From the NCBI GenBank assembly GCA_041691815.1, contig JBEPTZ010000201.1:1-5803 (forward strand): a stretch of DNA of 5,803 bases. The letters run 5' to 3'. Source of the stretch: 70-18 sp041691815 (GTDB taxonomy: Bacteria; Pseudomonadota; Alphaproteobacteria; Acetobacterales; Acetobacteraceae). Below are positions 5,694 to 5,803 of the stretch, piece after piece. The notes under the pieces are model-generated. The model worked only from the letters and a program-made list of their open reading frames with translations. It made no database searches and was not told where the DNA came from. The position numbers and the translations under genes are program-made. Numbering within the stretch: the stretch's first letter is position 1; the number at the start of each line of letters is the position of its first letter.

Positions 5694-5803
5694 TTAGAAC
5701 CAGTTCGCCGTGTCCACCACGTTGCGCAGCGCGCCGCCTTCCAGCATGGCGCGGCAGTTGTCGCGCAGGATGGCGTAGCGGCGCTCGTTGAGATGCGGGC
5801 CGT
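5694..5803 (-). CDS. C-terminal end of a probable NAD-dependent 2-hydroxyacid dehydrogenase (5' part beyond the right edge)
   Basis: Only the last 35 codons and the TAA stop (5694-5696) lie in the window. The peptide begins GPHLNERRYAILRDNC and ends ALRNVVDTANWF. A helix, a Gly-rich turn, then L-R-N-V-V-D and a short aromatic tail is a common ending of D-2-hydroxyacid/phosphoglycerate dehydrogenase-type proteins, which often close on a G.PL.NVVD-like stretch. The leading P-H could be the end of the catalytic-His region, but the fragment is too short to prove the family. Codon composition and a stop placed just before the AT-rich terminator element support a real gene. The substrate and exact subfamily cannot be determined here. 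Confidence 0.5.
   Translation of the reverse strand, partial: GPHLNERRYAILRDNCRAMLEGGALRNVVDTANWF

Noticed and set aside
5600..5791. A 63-codon plus-strand frame crossing the AT-rich element into the right-edge gene.
   Set aside because: The frame owes its length to repeat sequence (KVFWFFFSKK) and then runs antisense to the dehydrogenase-like C-terminus. It has no ribosome-binding site.

Overview
The window is very GC-rich, with a strong third-position G/C bias and long antisense shadow frames. It reads as the chromosome of a high-GC proteobacterium. The gene families fit an alphaproteobacterium, and the AT-rich nested palindrome near the right end recalls intergenic repeats I associate with Acetobacteraceae. 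That last placement is from memory and is a low-confidence inference.

Layout, left to right. Positions 1-2222 (minus) hold a membrane-bound sensor histidine kinase. It has an extracytoplasmic sensor region between two membrane segments, then a PAS-like domain, HisKA and HATPase_c, and it runs off the left edge inside a proline-rich linker that probably leads to a receiver domain. A 98-bp divergent spacer separates it from 2321-4627 (plus), a full-length molybdenum hydroxylase large subunit of the xanthine dehydrogenase/CoxL superfamily. This protein carries the YRGAGR active-site loop of form II (CoxL-like) enzymes rather than the loop of true CO dehydrogenase. Only 25 bp further on, a YidB/DUF937 protein ends in the convergent orientation (4653-5006, minus). 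Its start faces that of a small four-helix MAPEG-family membrane protein (5110-5496, plus) across a 103-bp divergent spacer. After an AT-rich element of about 148 bp (5529-5676), the last 35 codons of a minus-strand gene enter from the right edge. That gene is probably an NAD-dependent 2-hydroxyacid dehydrogenase.

The five genes alternate strand strictly (- + - + -), so no two adjacent genes can share an operon in this window. The two divergent spacers are where promoters should lie, and the AT-rich element sits between two convergent gene ends as a likely bidirectional terminator. The sequence gives no direct evidence that the genes form one pathway. The most suggestive pairing is the sensor kinase divergent from the molybdenum hydroxylase. 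The hydroxylase has no FAD or 2Fe-2S partner subunit gene beside it.

I see no RNA gene, CRISPR array, transposase or origin, and no convincing undescribed multi-gene system. The items most worth a second look are the nested inverted-repeat element and the orphan CoxL-like subunit.
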